23,818 bases of DNA from Fimadaptatus sp948467645 (GTDB lineage: Bacteria; Bacillota; Clostridia; Christensenellales; Aristaeellaceae): assembly GCA_948467645.1 (NCBI GenBank), contig CAOKFD010000042.1, forward strand, positions 1 to 23,818, in the 5' to 3' direction. The notes beneath the pieces are model-generated. The model was not told the DNA's origin and did no database searches. It saw only the letters and a program-made list of their open reading frames with translations. A program made the translations under genes and the position numbers. Shown here in pieces: positions 12,999 to 20,083 of this stretch (positions are counted from its first letter, which is position 1; each line of letters starts with the position of its first letter).

Positions 12999-13100
12999 TT
13001 TCCAGTTTGGCGGTCACAGGGCATACGCATTTACAGGATTATCGGGATTTATCGCAGGAACATACGACGTGTTTACTGGTGGCAATGCCGGAATTGCGTT

Positions 13101-13376
13101 TGTTTGCAAGGGCATGTTCGTATTTAGTTGCATGGCAACGAAACCCCTTGCTCGCCTATTGTACCATCACTCCTTCCAGATAAGCCTTTCGCAAACGCCC
13201 ACCCGCCGCCATCCAGCTCGCCAAATCCCCCTGCACCGATTCTTAATTTAATCATAGAAGGAAAACCCGCCCGCCGCAAAGAAATAAGAACAGACTAAGG
13301 CCCTTCACCCTGCCTTAGCACCCATAAACCATTCGGGCGCACGCGCCCTTACAATACTATTTACGAGGTAACGGCA
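13101..13376. other. Intergenic region before the ABC-F gene
   Basis: I see no gene, repeat or clear promoter here beyond the ABC-F ribosome-binding site (GAGGT, 13365-13369). A short dyad, GGGCGCACGCGCCC (13335-13348), lies about 30 nt before the start codon. Confidence 0.4.
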
Positions 13377-15188
13377 TTGAACATAGTATCTCTTGAACAC
13401 ATAACCAAATCGTTCATAGACGCGCCGGTACTTAACGACGTATCGCTTTACATCGGCGAAGGCCGGCGCATCGGCGTTATCGGCGCGAACGGCGCGGGCA
13501 AGAGCACGCTGCTCAAAATCGCGGCGGGCGCGCTCAAGCCCGACTCCGGCACGGTATCGACCGCAAGCGGCGCGCAGATAAGCTACCTGCCCCAATCGCC
13601 CGACTTTCCCGAGGGGTTATCGGTAATCGACACGGTATTCTATCACATTACCAACCGCACCGACGAGCAGGAATACGAGGCGCGCGCGATGCTCAGCAGG
13701 CTGGGCATTGACGATCTAAATGCGGACGTAAGCAAGATGTCGGGCGGCCAGCGCAAGCGCATCGCGATCGCGGCGGCGCTGATGCGCAAGAGCGACCTGC
13801 TCATGCTGGACGAGCCGACCAACCACATCGACACCGAGACGATCGCCTATCTTGAGGACCAGCTGCGCGCGCGGCGCGGGGCGCTGATGATGGTTACGCA
13901 CGACCGCTACTTCTTGGAGCGCGTATGCGACGAGATCATCGAGGTGGACGGCGGCAAGCTATACCAGTACGAGGCCAACTACTCCAAATACCTTGAGCAA
14001 AAGGCCGAGCGCGAGATGATGGAGGAGGCCTCGCGGCGCAAGCTGGAGGCGCTATACCGCAGCGAGCTGAAGTGGATCCGCCGCGGCGCGGCGGCGCGCA
14101 CCACCAAGCAGCGCTTCCGTGTGGAGCGGTTCGACGACATCAAGGACAGCCTGAAGCCGCAGGAGGAAACCCGCCGCGTGGAGATAACCACCGGCAGCAC
14201 GCGCCTGGGCAAAAAGCTGATCGAGATAGACGGCATCAGTAAGGGCTTTGGCGGGCACACGCTTATAAAGGACTTTTCGTACATGCTGATGCGCGACGAC
14301 CGCATCGGCGTGCTGGGCGAAAACGGCTGCGGCAAGAGCACGCTGCTCAAGATGATCGCGGGTGAGGAAGCGCCCGATTCGGGCACGGTCACGCGCGGCG
14401 AGACTGTGCGCGTGGGCTACCTTAAACAGGAGGTGCCCGTCTATCCTCCGGACAAGCGCGTGATCGACGCGGTGCGCGACATCGCCACGTCCATCCACAC
14501 CGACGACGGCGTACTGACCGCGAGCCAGCTATGCGAGAAGTTCCTTATCAACTCCACCATGCAGTACACCCAGGCGGCGCGGCTATCGGGCGGCGAGAAG
14601 CGGCGGCTATACCTGATGCAGGTACTGATGAGCGCGCCCAACGTACTGCTGCTAGACGAACCCACCAATGACATCGACGTAGACACGCTGACCATACTGG
14701 AGGACTACTTAGCGGCGTTCCCCGGCCCGGTAATCGCGGTATCGCACGACCGATACTTCCTGGACAAGTTCGCAAGGCGCGTATTCGCGCTGGACGGCAC
14801 GGGCAAGGTAGTAGACAGTGTAGGCGGTTACAGCGACTGGCGCGAGCTAAAGCGCGACATAGAGCGCATGGGCAAGGCAGAAAGCAAGCCCGAATCGCAC
14901 GCGGCTGAGCCTGCTAAACAGCGCAGCCAAGGTCGCCGCAAGCTGAAATTCACGTTCAAGGAGCAGCGCGAGTTCGACACGATAGACGGCGACATAGCCG
15001 CGTTAGAGCAGAAGATCGCGGACATAGAAGCCGCAATGGAGAAGTCGGCGGCGGATTATGTTGAGCTGGAGAAGCTAACCCGGCAAAAGGACGAAGCGGA
15101 AGCACAGCTAAACGAAAAGATGGACAGGTGGGTATACCTGAACGATCTAAGTGAGCGGATTGAGCGCGGGGAGTATGCGGAGGAGTAG
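13377..15188 (+). CDS. ABC-F family ATPase, Uup-like
   Basis: This 603-residue soluble protein has two ABC ATPase domains and no membrane segments. NBD1 has GANGAGKST (36-44), MSGGQRKR (121-128) and LLMLDEPTNHID (141-152). The inter-domain linker (about 200-265) is long and charged, rich in Arg/Lys/Glu. NBD2 has GENGCGKST (314-322), LSGGEKRR (403-410) and LLLDEPTNDID. A C-terminal coiled-coil extension (about 520-600) resembles the Uup CTD. ABC-F proteins bind the ribosomal E site and relieve stalling; Uup-type members are also linked to DNA branch/transposon excision phenotypes. The start is TTG at 13377, supported by GAGGT 7 nt upstream and the family N-terminus MNIVSLEHITKSF. No sign of a resistance role. 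Confidence 0.93.
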   Translation: MNIVSLEHITKSFIDAPVLNDVSLYIGEGRRIGVIGANGAGKSTLLKIAAGALKPDSGTVSTASGAQISYLPQSPDFPEGLSVIDTVFYHITNRTDEQEYEARAMLSRLGIDDLNADVSKMSGGQRKRIAIAAALMRKSDLLMLDEPTNHIDTETIAYLEDQLRARRGALMMVTHDRYFLERVCDEIIEVDGGKLYQYEANYSKYLEQKAEREMMEEASRRKLEALYRSELKWIRRGAAARTTKQRFRVERFDDIKDSLKPQEETRRVEITTGSTRLGKKLIEIDGISKGFGGHTLIKDFSYMLMRDDRIGVLGENGCGKSTLLKMIAGEEAPDSGTVTRGETVRVGYLKQEVPVYPPDKRVIDAVRDIATSIHTDDGVLTASQLCEKFLINSTMQYTQAARLSGGEKRRLYLMQVLMSAPNVLLLDEPTNDIDVDTLTILEDYLAAFPGPVIAVSHDRYFLDKFARRVFALDGTGKVVDSVGGYSDWRELKRDIERMGKAESKPESHAAEPAKQRSQGRRKLKFTFKEQREFDTIDGDIAALEQKIADIEAAMEKSAADYVELEKLTRQKDEAEAQLNEKMDRWVYLNDLSERIERGEYAEE

Positions 15189-15285
15189 ACGTATGGGGAA
15201 CGGTTCTTTCTTTTTAGAGAAGCGAAAGAACCAAAGAAAAATCACTTGGGTCTTTCTCCCGTCTGGTTAACTGTTATTCGCTTTA

Positions 15286-15444
15286 GAGTGTGTCTCAAGC
15301 GGGACAATCCGCAGACCCAAGCGGATTTTTTGTCAGTTCAAGGAATAAATCCGAAGGCTTAGCAGCGCTAAGTCGAGCCTTGTGACGCAGAAATGGCACA
15401 GCGACGCCCGAAATTGCGTACTCCGGAATTTTTGAGACACACTC
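15286..15444 (+). mobile_element. 159-bp MITE with TA target duplication, copy 1
   Basis: The terminal inverted repeats are GAGTGTGTCTCAA and TTGAGACACACTC. TA dinucleotides flank both ends (15284-15285, 15445-15446). There is no ORF. An internal palindrome, CTTAGCAGCGCTAAG, is present. The TA duplication points to an IS630/Tc1-mariner-type transposase acting in trans. Confidence 0.85.
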
Positions 15445-15510
15445 TAGGATTATGGTTTTCTTTATAAGAGATGCGGCGTACGATTACCGATTTAATCCGC
15501 TTTCTTGTGC

Positions 15511-15550
15511 AGCGCCAGCGGCATTTGCTTTGCCGCTGGCGCTCTTTATT
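15511..15550 (+). terminator. Strong terminator inside the composite element
   Basis: AGCGCCAGCGGC (15511-15522) pairs perfectly with GCCGCTGGCGCT (15532-15543) around a 9-nt loop and is followed by CTTTATT. It would stop read-through from the ABC-F gene towards dnaA. Confidence 0.7.
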
Positions 15551-15737
15551 GCGCGCTCCAGACAGCGACGCGCTGGAGCGGCAGAGCATATATAATAGGG
15601 AAAGACGCTGATTCATAGCGGATGCTCTGATTAAATCGGCAGATGTACCGAATATCCGCAATACCGCGAAAGAAAGGTTCAATCGATTTTTCTTGGGTTC
15701 TTTCTTTTTTCTCTAAAAAGAAAGAACCGTAACCCCT

Positions 15738-16178
15738 CGCAGCTATTAAACACGAACATTTCAATTTGACGCCGTTGTGCACTTGATTCTGACGTATTCT
15801 GTGTTGGCATAATTATACCGTTCTATACATGTGCCTTTTATCGTGGTCACATTCTTGATTACAGTCTGGATTGTAATTGTATTGACTTATAAAATCCGTT
15901 GGTTTTTTAAGCACCGGAATGCCGCTATTGTGGCTGTTCATATCGTGTGCGTATGATGTTGATTGATTTCGGATTCTGTGTGGATGTTCCCAAAAAGTGT
16001 GTGGATAAATCGCTTAAAACTTTTCAGGCCGAGGTCTTATTGTGGATTTTAATGCGCGCCTATATAATAGGTAGTAATTTCCGCGTGATTTTGGAGCTGG
16101 ATGTGGGTTTTACCAGCTTGTCAACAGACCGTCCACAAAAAGAGCCGAAACATTTGACGGAAAACGTCGGATTTAGGG
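15738..16178. other. Region upstream of dnaA
   Basis: This is AT-richer than its surroundings. It contains one perfect DnaA box, TGTGGATAA (16000-16008), and weaker ones (TGTGGATTT at 16041-16049, GTCCACAAA near 16131). A 41-codon hydrophobic frame opening with GTG at 15831 has no ribosome-binding site and is not called. A small stem, GACGgaaaaCGTC (16156-16168), lies just before the dnaA promoter. Confidence 0.5.
16000..16008 (-). promoter_or_regulatory. DnaA box (perfect), upstream outlier
   Basis: TGTGGATAA is the exact complement of TTATCCACA. Confidence 0.75.
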
Positions 16179-16207
16179 TTGAACTTGCGGCGCTTTTTTG
16201 ATATTAT
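16179..16207 (+). promoter_or_regulatory. dnaA promoter
   Basis: TTGAAC (16179-16184), a 17-bp spacer and TATTAT (16202-16207). DnaA boxes begin about 10 bp after the -10, so bound DnaA would cover the transcription start: classical autorepression (inference from known dnaA control). Confidence 0.7.
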
Positions 16208-16216
16208 TGACGTACA

Positions 16217-16270
16217 TTATCCACCGCAGTGAAGAAAGTATCCACATGTTGTGGACAAGCATGTGGATAA
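16217..16270. promoter_or_regulatory. DnaA-box cluster in the dnaA leader (oriC, upstream half)
   Basis: There are four boxes in 54 bp: TTATCCACC (16217-16225), GTATCCACA (16238-16246), TGTGGACAA (16250-16258) and the perfect TGTGGATAA (16262-16270). The other three each differ from consensus at one position. Confidence 0.85.
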
Positions 16271-16385
16271 ATCGCATTTTTGTGTCCACTGATTACGGTA
16301 TTACCGGCCGCGTAAGACGAATGCCTGTTGATAAGTCCGGGATTGATGCTTGCCCGGCTCATACGCGGTCGATTTGGAGGAATCG

Positions 16386-17717
16386 ATGAAGCAGGACGAA
16401 ATCGACGAGATCTGGAAAAAAACATGCGCGCTGCTGCGCGACGCGCTGGCTGAGGTCAGCTATGAAACATGGATCGCCGCACTTAAACCGCTGGATATAA
16501 TCGATAACCGGTTTTTGTTTGAGGCAAGTACTCCGTTCCATAAGAATATGGTCACTTCGCGGTATAGCGAGCTGATCCGCAACGCGCTCCGTTCGGCAAC
16601 GAAGCGCGATTTTGAGCTGGAAATCTATCTGCCCGGCGAAAATGCGGGCGAAACCGCTCCCGCTGCCGAACGCGTGAGCACCAGTCTGCCTACAAATATG
16701 CTAAACCCCAAGTATACCTTCGATACGTTCGTGATCGGCAATTCCAATCGGTTCGCGCACGCCGCGTCGCTGGCTGTGGCCGAATCGCCCGCCGACGCGT
16801 ATAACCCGCTGTTTCTGTACGGCGGAGTGGGGCTGGGCAAAACTCACCTGATGCACGCAATCGGTCATTATATGCTGAACGCCAACCCGTCGATAAAGCT
16901 GGTGTATATAACGAGTGAAAATTTCACTAACGAGCTTATATCGGCTATCCAAAATAATAGGAATACGGAATTTCGCGAAAGATTCCGCAATGTCGACGTG
17001 CTGATGGTGGACGATATTCAGTTCATCGCGGGGCGCGACTCGACACAGGAGGAGTTTTTCCATACGTTTAACCAGCTGCACGCCAGCGGCAAACAGATAA
17101 TAATTTCCTCCGATAAGCCGCCGCGCGATATACCTACATTAGAAGAAAGACTGCGCAGCCGATTCGAATGGGGCCTGATCGCCGACATTCAAAAGCCGGA
17201 TTACGAAACGCGAATCGCAATACTGCGCAAAAAGGCTCAGGCAGAGCATATCGACGTGTCGGACGAGATCATCGCCTTCATAGCCGAAAAAATCGAGTCG
17301 AATATCCGCGAGCTCGAAGGTTCGCTGACCAGAATAATAGCGTACGCATCGCTGTCCGGCAAACCCATTACAATGGAAGTCGCCGAGGAAGCGCTGCGCA
17401 ATATACTTTCAATAAAGGACCCCAAGCGCATAACGCCCGACCTGATTACCCAGGCGGTGTCGGATTTTTACGGAGTAACCCCCGCAGATGTGCGCTCGTC
17501 CAAGCGAAACCGCGAAATCGCACTGCCCAGGCAGATCGCAATGTACCTGACGCGCGATATGACCGACCTTTCGCTGCCCAGAATCGGCGACGCGTTCGGC
17601 GGCAGAGACCATACGACCGTAATGCACGCCTGCGATAAAATCGGCCAGCTATCAAAGGACGATCAGAATCTGAAAAACTCGCTGATTGAACTGCGCAAAA
17701 TCATACGCGAAAAGTAA
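16386..17717 (+). CDS. dnaA: Chromosomal replication initiator protein DnaA
   Basis: This is a 443-residue DnaA with all four domains. Domain I spans about 1-82 (IWKKTCALLRDALAEVSYETW). Domain II is a short linker (about 83-108). Domain III is AAA+, with Walker A GGVGLGKTH (146-154), Walker B VLMVDDIQF (205-213) and the arginine-finger region LRSRFEWGL. Domain IV carries the DNA-binding signature GGRDHTTVMHA (405-415). It binds DnaA boxes, oligomerises with ATP and melts oriC. I used the ATG at 16386: GGAGG is 5 nt upstream, and the 12 upstream codons would need a TTG start. Box clusters lie on both sides of the gene. Unlike most Bacillota, dnaN is not directly downstream; a 2.37-kb gap follows. 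Confidence 0.97.
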   Translation: MKQDEIDEIWKKTCALLRDALAEVSYETWIAALKPLDIIDNRFLFEASTPFHKNMVTSRYSELIRNALRSATKRDFELEIYLPGENAGETAPAAERVSTSLPTNMLNPKYTFDTFVIGNSNRFAHAASLAVAESPADAYNPLFLYGGVGLGKTHLMHAIGHYMLNANPSIKLVYITSENFTNELISAIQNNRNTEFRERFRNVDVLMVDDIQFIAGRDSTQEEFFHTFNQLHASGKQIIISSDKPPRDIPTLEERLRSRFEWGLIADIQKPDYETRIAILRKKAQAEHIDVSDEIIAFIAEKIESNIRELEGSLTRIIAYASLSGKPITMEVAEEALRNILSIKDPKRITPDLITQAVSDFYGVTPADVRSSKRNREIALPRQIAMYLTRDMTDLSLPRIGDAFGGRDHTTVMHACDKIGQLSKDDQNLKNSLIELRKIIREK

Positions 17718-17731
17718 ACGCCGAAGGGCCG

Positions 17732-17740
17732 TGTGGATAA
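17732..17740 (-). promoter_or_regulatory. DnaA box downstream of dnaA
   Basis: TGTGGATAA, a perfect box 14 nt after the dnaA stop. A weaker ATTTCCACA follows at 17770-17778. Confidence 0.8.
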
Positions 17741-17778
17741 CACGTCCATATCGGCCAGTTTCAGGCGAAATTTCCACA

Positions 17779-17817
17779 CGCCCGTCAACACGCAAAAAGT
17801 GCGTATGGCGGGCGTTT
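17779..17817 (+). terminator. dnaA terminator
   Basis: CGCCCG (17779-17784) pairs with CGGGCG (17809-17814), with inner ACACGC/GTGCGT pairing, then TTT. The U-run is short, so the strength is uncertain. Confidence 0.5.
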
Positions 17818-17824
17818 ACACCGG

Positions 17825-17885
17825 TTTTCCACAGTTTCCACCGTACTACTACTGCTACTACTAATCGTATATATCTTATACTTAT
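17825..17885 (+). promoter_or_regulatory. oriC unwinding element with DnaA-trios
   Basis: TTTTCCACA (17825-17833, one mismatch from consensus) and a weaker TTTCCACC are followed at once by TACTACTACTGCTACTACTA (17844-17863). Then comes an AT-rich stretch ending near 17885. This order (DnaA box, spacer, repeated trinucleotides, AT-rich DNA) is that of the basal unwinding system of Bacillus subtilis oriC, where trios guide DnaA onto single-stranded DNA. It marks the likely melting site. Confidence 0.85.
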
Positions 17886-17999
17886 AGGAGGAGGCGGCGC
17901 GGCCGTTCAGACAAGGTGAGGCACGGTCAAATTACTTCCTGATTCCTGTATGCGCGCGAGCGCAAAATGACGGATTGGATGCAGGTTGTGCCCATTGAA

Positions 18000-18095
18000 G
18001 CAAGTGCAAGTGGTTGCACGCAAGCAGTTGCACGCAATGATGTAAAGTGATTGCAACAGTTGGTTTGCAACCTGTTGCGCAAGGCAATTGCGTTT
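18000..18095. repeat. Cluster of TTGCA/TGCAA repeats next to oriC
   Basis: GTTGCACGCAA occurs twice (18013-18023 and 18027-18037) with a 14-bp period. It is surrounded by variants: GTGCAAG, ATTGCAAC, TTTGCAAC, GTTGCGCAA, AATTGCG. About eight copies in both orientations fill 95 bp. No ORF crosses it convincingly. It looks like an iteron-type protein-binding array, or decayed repeats. Confidence 0.6.
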
Positions 18096-18689
18096 GCTGG
18101 TGAGCGGGCAACATCGCCCGGGAAATTTCGGCTGAGGCATTTTGCCGAAAGATTAGTTGTCGATTCTGACTTGTGCAGAATGGCATTGGTTTCGGCATAG
18201 GCTTGAGAGGCGCGACGCAATTAGGAAAGAGCTAATAAAATTATCGGCTCTCGCGTAACTTACCGCAAGTATGACGAGATGGTTGTTGCGCCGACAACAA
18301 TGTTCGATTGGGGCGAACCGAAACCGCAGTGCGTACAATATGGCGCGCGGTCGGGCAGGAGAGAAGCGCGGGAATTGATTGCCGACGGTTGAACCTGCGT
18401 TGATTGTGGTGATTTGGCCGCTTGCCTGTGCCCCATGGTTTGGGGAAAGGACTTTTGCGGCCGTCCGCCTGATTTAGGAACATGGATTGAAAACTAATGG
18501 CCTTTGTTGGGCTGACTTAATGAGTGCGCCGCGTAATTTATAGCGGGCGCTGACGTTACTGCCGGTGTCTGGCCTGAGAATGTGCCGCTGTTGGGCGGAG
18601 GACTGTGTGCCTACAGAAGGGGCTGAATAAGAAAAGCTTCAGCAGGGGCATTGGATGGATTGAGGCGCGGATTTGATGCGAGCATTGCT
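18096..18689. other. Gene-free DNA between dnaA and dnaN, part 1
   Basis: Only short, compositionally unlikely frames occur here. I recognise no gene, RNA or repeat. Confidence 0.5.
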
Positions 18690-18880
18690 GTGCTGATTTC
18701 TGAACGTGAACGTCTGCTCATATGCTGAGATGGCAGCACCATTCTTTCAGGGAGGCGTTTGGACTTGGCCGCGACGGGTACTGCTTGTGGTCTGGCTGTG
18801 CTGCGTGACAGTTAAGGGGTTGTTGCCAACCACTGTCAAACAGGGTTGAACTTGCGGAGTTTGGGTAGGCGGCGGGGCGT
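18690..18880 (+). repeat. Noncoding repeat unit, first copy
   Basis: This shares AGGCGTTTGG.CTTGG, GCTTGTGG, CGTGACAGTTAAGGGGTTG, CAGGGTTGA.CTTGCGGAG and GTTTGGGT with 19236-19450. It includes a hairpin, GACAG...GGTTGttgCCAACC..CTGTC (about 18808-18838). Confidence 0.65.
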
Positions 18881-18969
18881 TCATTTGTTTGATGATATGC
18901 TGCACCTGAACGTTGGAACGCCGGATTGCTGCTGCGCGGAAAATGAGGGCTTGCGCCGCAGATGACTTA

Positions 18970-19128
18970 GAGTGTGTCTCAAAAATTCCGGAGTACGCAA
19001 TTTCGGGCGTCGCTCCGCCATTTCTGCGTCACAAGGCTCGACTTAGCGCTGCTAAGCCTTCGGATTTCTTCCTTGAACTGACGAAAAATCCACTCGAACC
19101 TGCGGATTGTCACGCTTGAGACACACTC
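18970..19128 (-). mobile_element. 159-bp MITE with TA target duplication, copy 2
   Basis: It has the same length and 13-bp terminal inverted repeats as 15286-15444, in the opposite orientation. It is flanked by TA (18968-18969 and 19129-19130). There is no ORF. Confidence 0.85.
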
Positions 19129-19235
19129 TAGGGTTTTTACTGTCTTGAAGTGAATGATGGCTTTGCGTTGAACACTTGGCTGGCTGAGGACGGAAATCAT
19201 TCTACCGCTCACGCGGTTCCACTCTCATTTCGGGC

Positions 19236-19450
19236 GAGGCGTTTGGGCTTGGATGCGACGAGGCGTTGCTTGTGGCTTAGCAATGTAGCACAGCCAGCGC
19301 GCCGCGTCAAGGGCAAGCGGCTGCGCCGTGCCTTCGGCATCCTTGACGCGGCACGCTGGCCGTGCTTCGTGACAGTTAAGGGGTTGTTGCCAACCCCTGT
19401 CAGGCAGGGTTGACCTTGCGGAGTTTGGGTGGGCAGCGGGGCTTTGCGTG
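19236..19450 (+). repeat. Noncoding repeat unit, second copy, with palindromic insert
   Basis: This matches 18752-18880 box by box but has about 80 bp extra between GCTTGTGGCTTAGC and CGTGACAG. The extra part is mostly a long imperfect palindrome: 19288-19312 pairs with 19341-19365, 25-nt arms with two mismatches, 28-nt loop. The GACAG...CTGTC hairpin (about 19370-19402) is better paired here (GGGGTTG/CAACCCC) than in the first copy. Confidence 0.65.
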
Positions 19451-19516
19451 CTTATTGCTTTGCTGCTTTCTGAGCGTGAGAGACGCTCATACAGAAGCAT
19501 GAGCACGACGAACCAT

Positions 19517-19941
19517 CTTCCGCGCCCACTTTAATTTATGGTGGGCGCGGCATGGATGGCGGCTCATACATCCAGTTTCGCGTCTGGACGGCTTGTTTTC
19601 GCGGCCGCCATACTTTACGGCGGCCGTGAACCTCACCGCCGAACCTGCACCTGAGCCGCCGAGGGGCGGCGAACAGGGCGCGGGGGAAAATGCCTAAACA
19701 GGCAAACCCCATTCGCGGAATCCCGAAACAATTCAGATTGAGAAACGCGGCTGGCGCTGAATAGCTAAAACAAGAAACGCCGCTGACTCTTAGAGCGAAT
19801 CAGCGGCGAAAGAAATCCCAAGTAGCTTTCAATATAAATTTTCCTAAAAACGCCCGAACAAAGGAATACTTGCGGGCGAACAGCCAATCGGCTTTTCTTT
19901 GGTTCTTTCTTTTCTCCTGAAAAGAAAGAACACGTAACCCC
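19517..19941 (-). repeat. Structured ~425-bp dispersed element, copy 4 (full length)
   Basis: This is the reverse complement of copies 3 and 5, with the same order of blocks. The terminal stem CCGCGCCCAC/GTGGGCGCGG is at 19520-19550 and the 13-bp core hairpin at 19902-19931. The internal terminator-like stem (CGCCGCTGA...TCAGCGGCG with a T-rich tail on the minus strand) is at about 19780-19808. The core end faces dnaN, about 140 nt before its start, so this copy is not at a gene 3' end. Confidence 0.9.
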
Positions 19942-20001
19942 TCGTACCTCCCTCGTTCCCACCCCAGCCGAAACTCGCGCGTAAACTCCACGTAAGATTG
20001 A

Positions 20002-20031
20002 TTGACGTGAGCGGGGGGCGGGTGGTAGGAT
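20002..20031 (+). promoter_or_regulatory. dnaN promoter
   Basis: TTGACG (20002-20007), an 18-bp G-rich spacer and TAGGAT (20026-20031). It gives dnaN its own promoter, independent of dnaA. Confidence 0.55.
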
Positions 20032-20083
20032 GGGAGTATGAAAAAATTCGGGCTTTGAGCTGAAAAGAGGTTGAAGCTTTTTT

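Larger units (their letters stand above)
11908..13100. repeat. Tandem duplication of ~609 bp carrying toxin modules D and E
   Basis: Unit D (about 11908-12490) and unit E (about 12519-13100) are nearly identical. For example, the toxin promoter -10 is at 12361 and again at 12970, and the toxin starts are at 12257 and 12866, an offset of 609. Each unit holds a minus-strand toxin gene and a plus-strand antisense gene. Between the units lies a MITE fragment. Confidence 0.9.
15192..15737. repeat. Composite element with inverted core ends, split by a MITE
   Basis: The left core (hairpin 15202-15232, then CCAAAGAAAAATCACTTGGG and CTTTCTCCCG) and the right core in reverse complement (hairpin 15696-15728) are inverted repeats. 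The body resembles the 425-bp element up to CGCTTT. There the 159-bp MITE is inserted, and AGG continues after it. Without the MITE the composite is about 385 bp. The body carries a strong terminator (15511-15550) and a second stem, CGCTCCAG/CTGGAGCG (about 15554-15579). The left end lies directly after the ABC-F stop. Confidence 0.75.

Noticed and set aside
11908..13100. CRISPR array
   Set aside because: The repeats are two long tandem units (609 bp), not short regularly spaced repeats. No CRISPR-like array is present anywhere in the window.
13377..15188. Antibiotic-resistance ABC-F
   Set aside because: The layout with a coiled-coil C-terminal extension fits housekeeping Uup-like proteins. 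Nothing in the sequence or context points to ribosome-protection resistance.
19225..19506. Minus-strand frame in the dnaA-dnaN gap
   Set aside because: It runs through the noncoding repeat and palindrome, with no ribosome-binding site and no similarity to a family.
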